Positions 5,039 to 5,293 of a DNA stretch of 5,293 nucleotides are shown piece after piece. Under the pieces are notes generated by a model. That model did not search any database. It was not told the origin of the DNA and saw nothing but the letters and a program-made list of their open reading frames with translations. Origin of the DNA: Cyanobacteria bacterium M_surface_7_m2_040 (GTDB lineage Bacteria > Cyanobacteriota > Cyanobacteriia > PCC-6307 > Cyanobiaceae); the NCBI GenBank assembly GCA_016882555.1, contig VGPQ01000120.1:1-5293 (forward strand), read 5' to 3'. The position numbers and the translations under genes are program-made. Every line of letters begins with the position of its first letter. Within the stretch, counting starts at the first letter, position 1.

Positions 5039-5293
5039 ATGAGCAAGCTTGCAAGCATCGACACCAACAAGCTCGACAGCATCAACCCCTCGCTCACCCG
5101 CTACGGACGTCAGGAGCCGGCACCGGTGCTGCCCCTGCGCGATGAACCCGACCTGCTGAGCTGGCTTGAGACCAGTGGCCGCCTGGTGGCCGATGAGGAA
5201 ACGGCCAGCACCGAGGTCAGCACCGTGGAAGAGGAAGAGCTGTCGGCGCTGATGGGTGAGAAAGAGGATTACACCCAGCCCGACGAGCAACCT
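5039..5293 (+). CDS. DUF3134-like cyanobacterial protein, 3'-truncated by window edge
   Basis: Eighty-five residues are present without a stop. The segment INPSLTRYGRQEPAPVLPLR (15-34), followed by DEPDLLSWLETSGRLVADE (35-53), matches what I recall of DUF3134, a short family of unknown function restricted to cyanobacteria. Residues 54-85 are strongly acidic (VEEEELSALMGEKEDYTQPD), probably disordered, and longer than the compact core. Residues 1-14 form a polar N-terminal extension. There is no signal peptide or membrane segment, so it is probably soluble. The start is the first ATG after an in-frame stop (TAA at 5000-5002); a TTG at 5012 is the only other option. The Shine-Dalgarno is weak (AGAAG at 5025-5029). 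It diverges from the argG unit. The family call rests on memory of the core motif, not on a search. Confidence 0.8.
   Translation, partial: MSKLASIDTNKLDSINPSLTRYGRQEPAPVLPLRDEPDLLSWLETSGRLVADEETASTEVSTVEEEELSALMGEKEDYTQPDEQP

Overview
The window is ordinary chromosomal housekeeping DNA from a GC-rich picocyanobacterium. It is most likely a Cyanobium or freshwater/brackish Synechococcus type of the alpha-cyanobacteria. The evidence is a DnaK of the cyanobacterial DnaK2 type, a cyanobacterial Tic20/Ycf60-like membrane protein, a protein that looks like the cyanobacteria-restricted DUF3134 family, high GC with strongly GC-rich third codon positions, and small intergenic gaps. I see no mobile element, tRNA or rRNA gene, CRISPR array or prophage gene.

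Layout: (1) 1-1250, minus strand: N-terminal 416 residues of dnaK, running off the left edge. (2) 1251-1389: 139-bp divergent spacer with a near-perfect Shine-Dalgarno sequence for dnaK. (3) 1390-2280, plus: aroE, shikimate dehydrogenase. (4) 2312-2779, plus: Tic20-family membrane protein, with a -10-like box exactly 6 nt before its ATG. (5) 2849-3211, plus: rpsF (ribosomal protein bS6), preceded by a 69-bp spacer that can fold into hairpins. (6) 3250-3606, plus: small uncharacterised coiled-coil protein, with a -35/-10 promoter ending 6 nt before the ATG and a 9-bp dyad that encloses the start codon. (7) 3548-4756, minus: argG, argininosuccinate synthase, whose 3' end overlaps gene 6 tail to tail by 59 bp. 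(8) 4756-4977, minus: 73-residue two-helix membrane protein, whose stop codon overlaps the argG start (TGATG). (9) 5039-5293, plus: N-terminal 85 residues of a DUF3134-like protein, running off the right edge.

The genes do not form one pathway. Chaperone (dnaK), aromatic amino acid synthesis (aroE), arginine synthesis (argG), translation (rpsF) and membrane biogenesis (Tic20) sit side by side, as is usual in streamlined picocyanobacterial genomes. The points most worth a second look are the likely leaderless starts of two genes, the start-codon dyad at 3240-3263, the rpsF leader, the argG/coiled-coil 3' overlap, and the small membrane protein coupled to argG. I found no convincing new multi-gene system.
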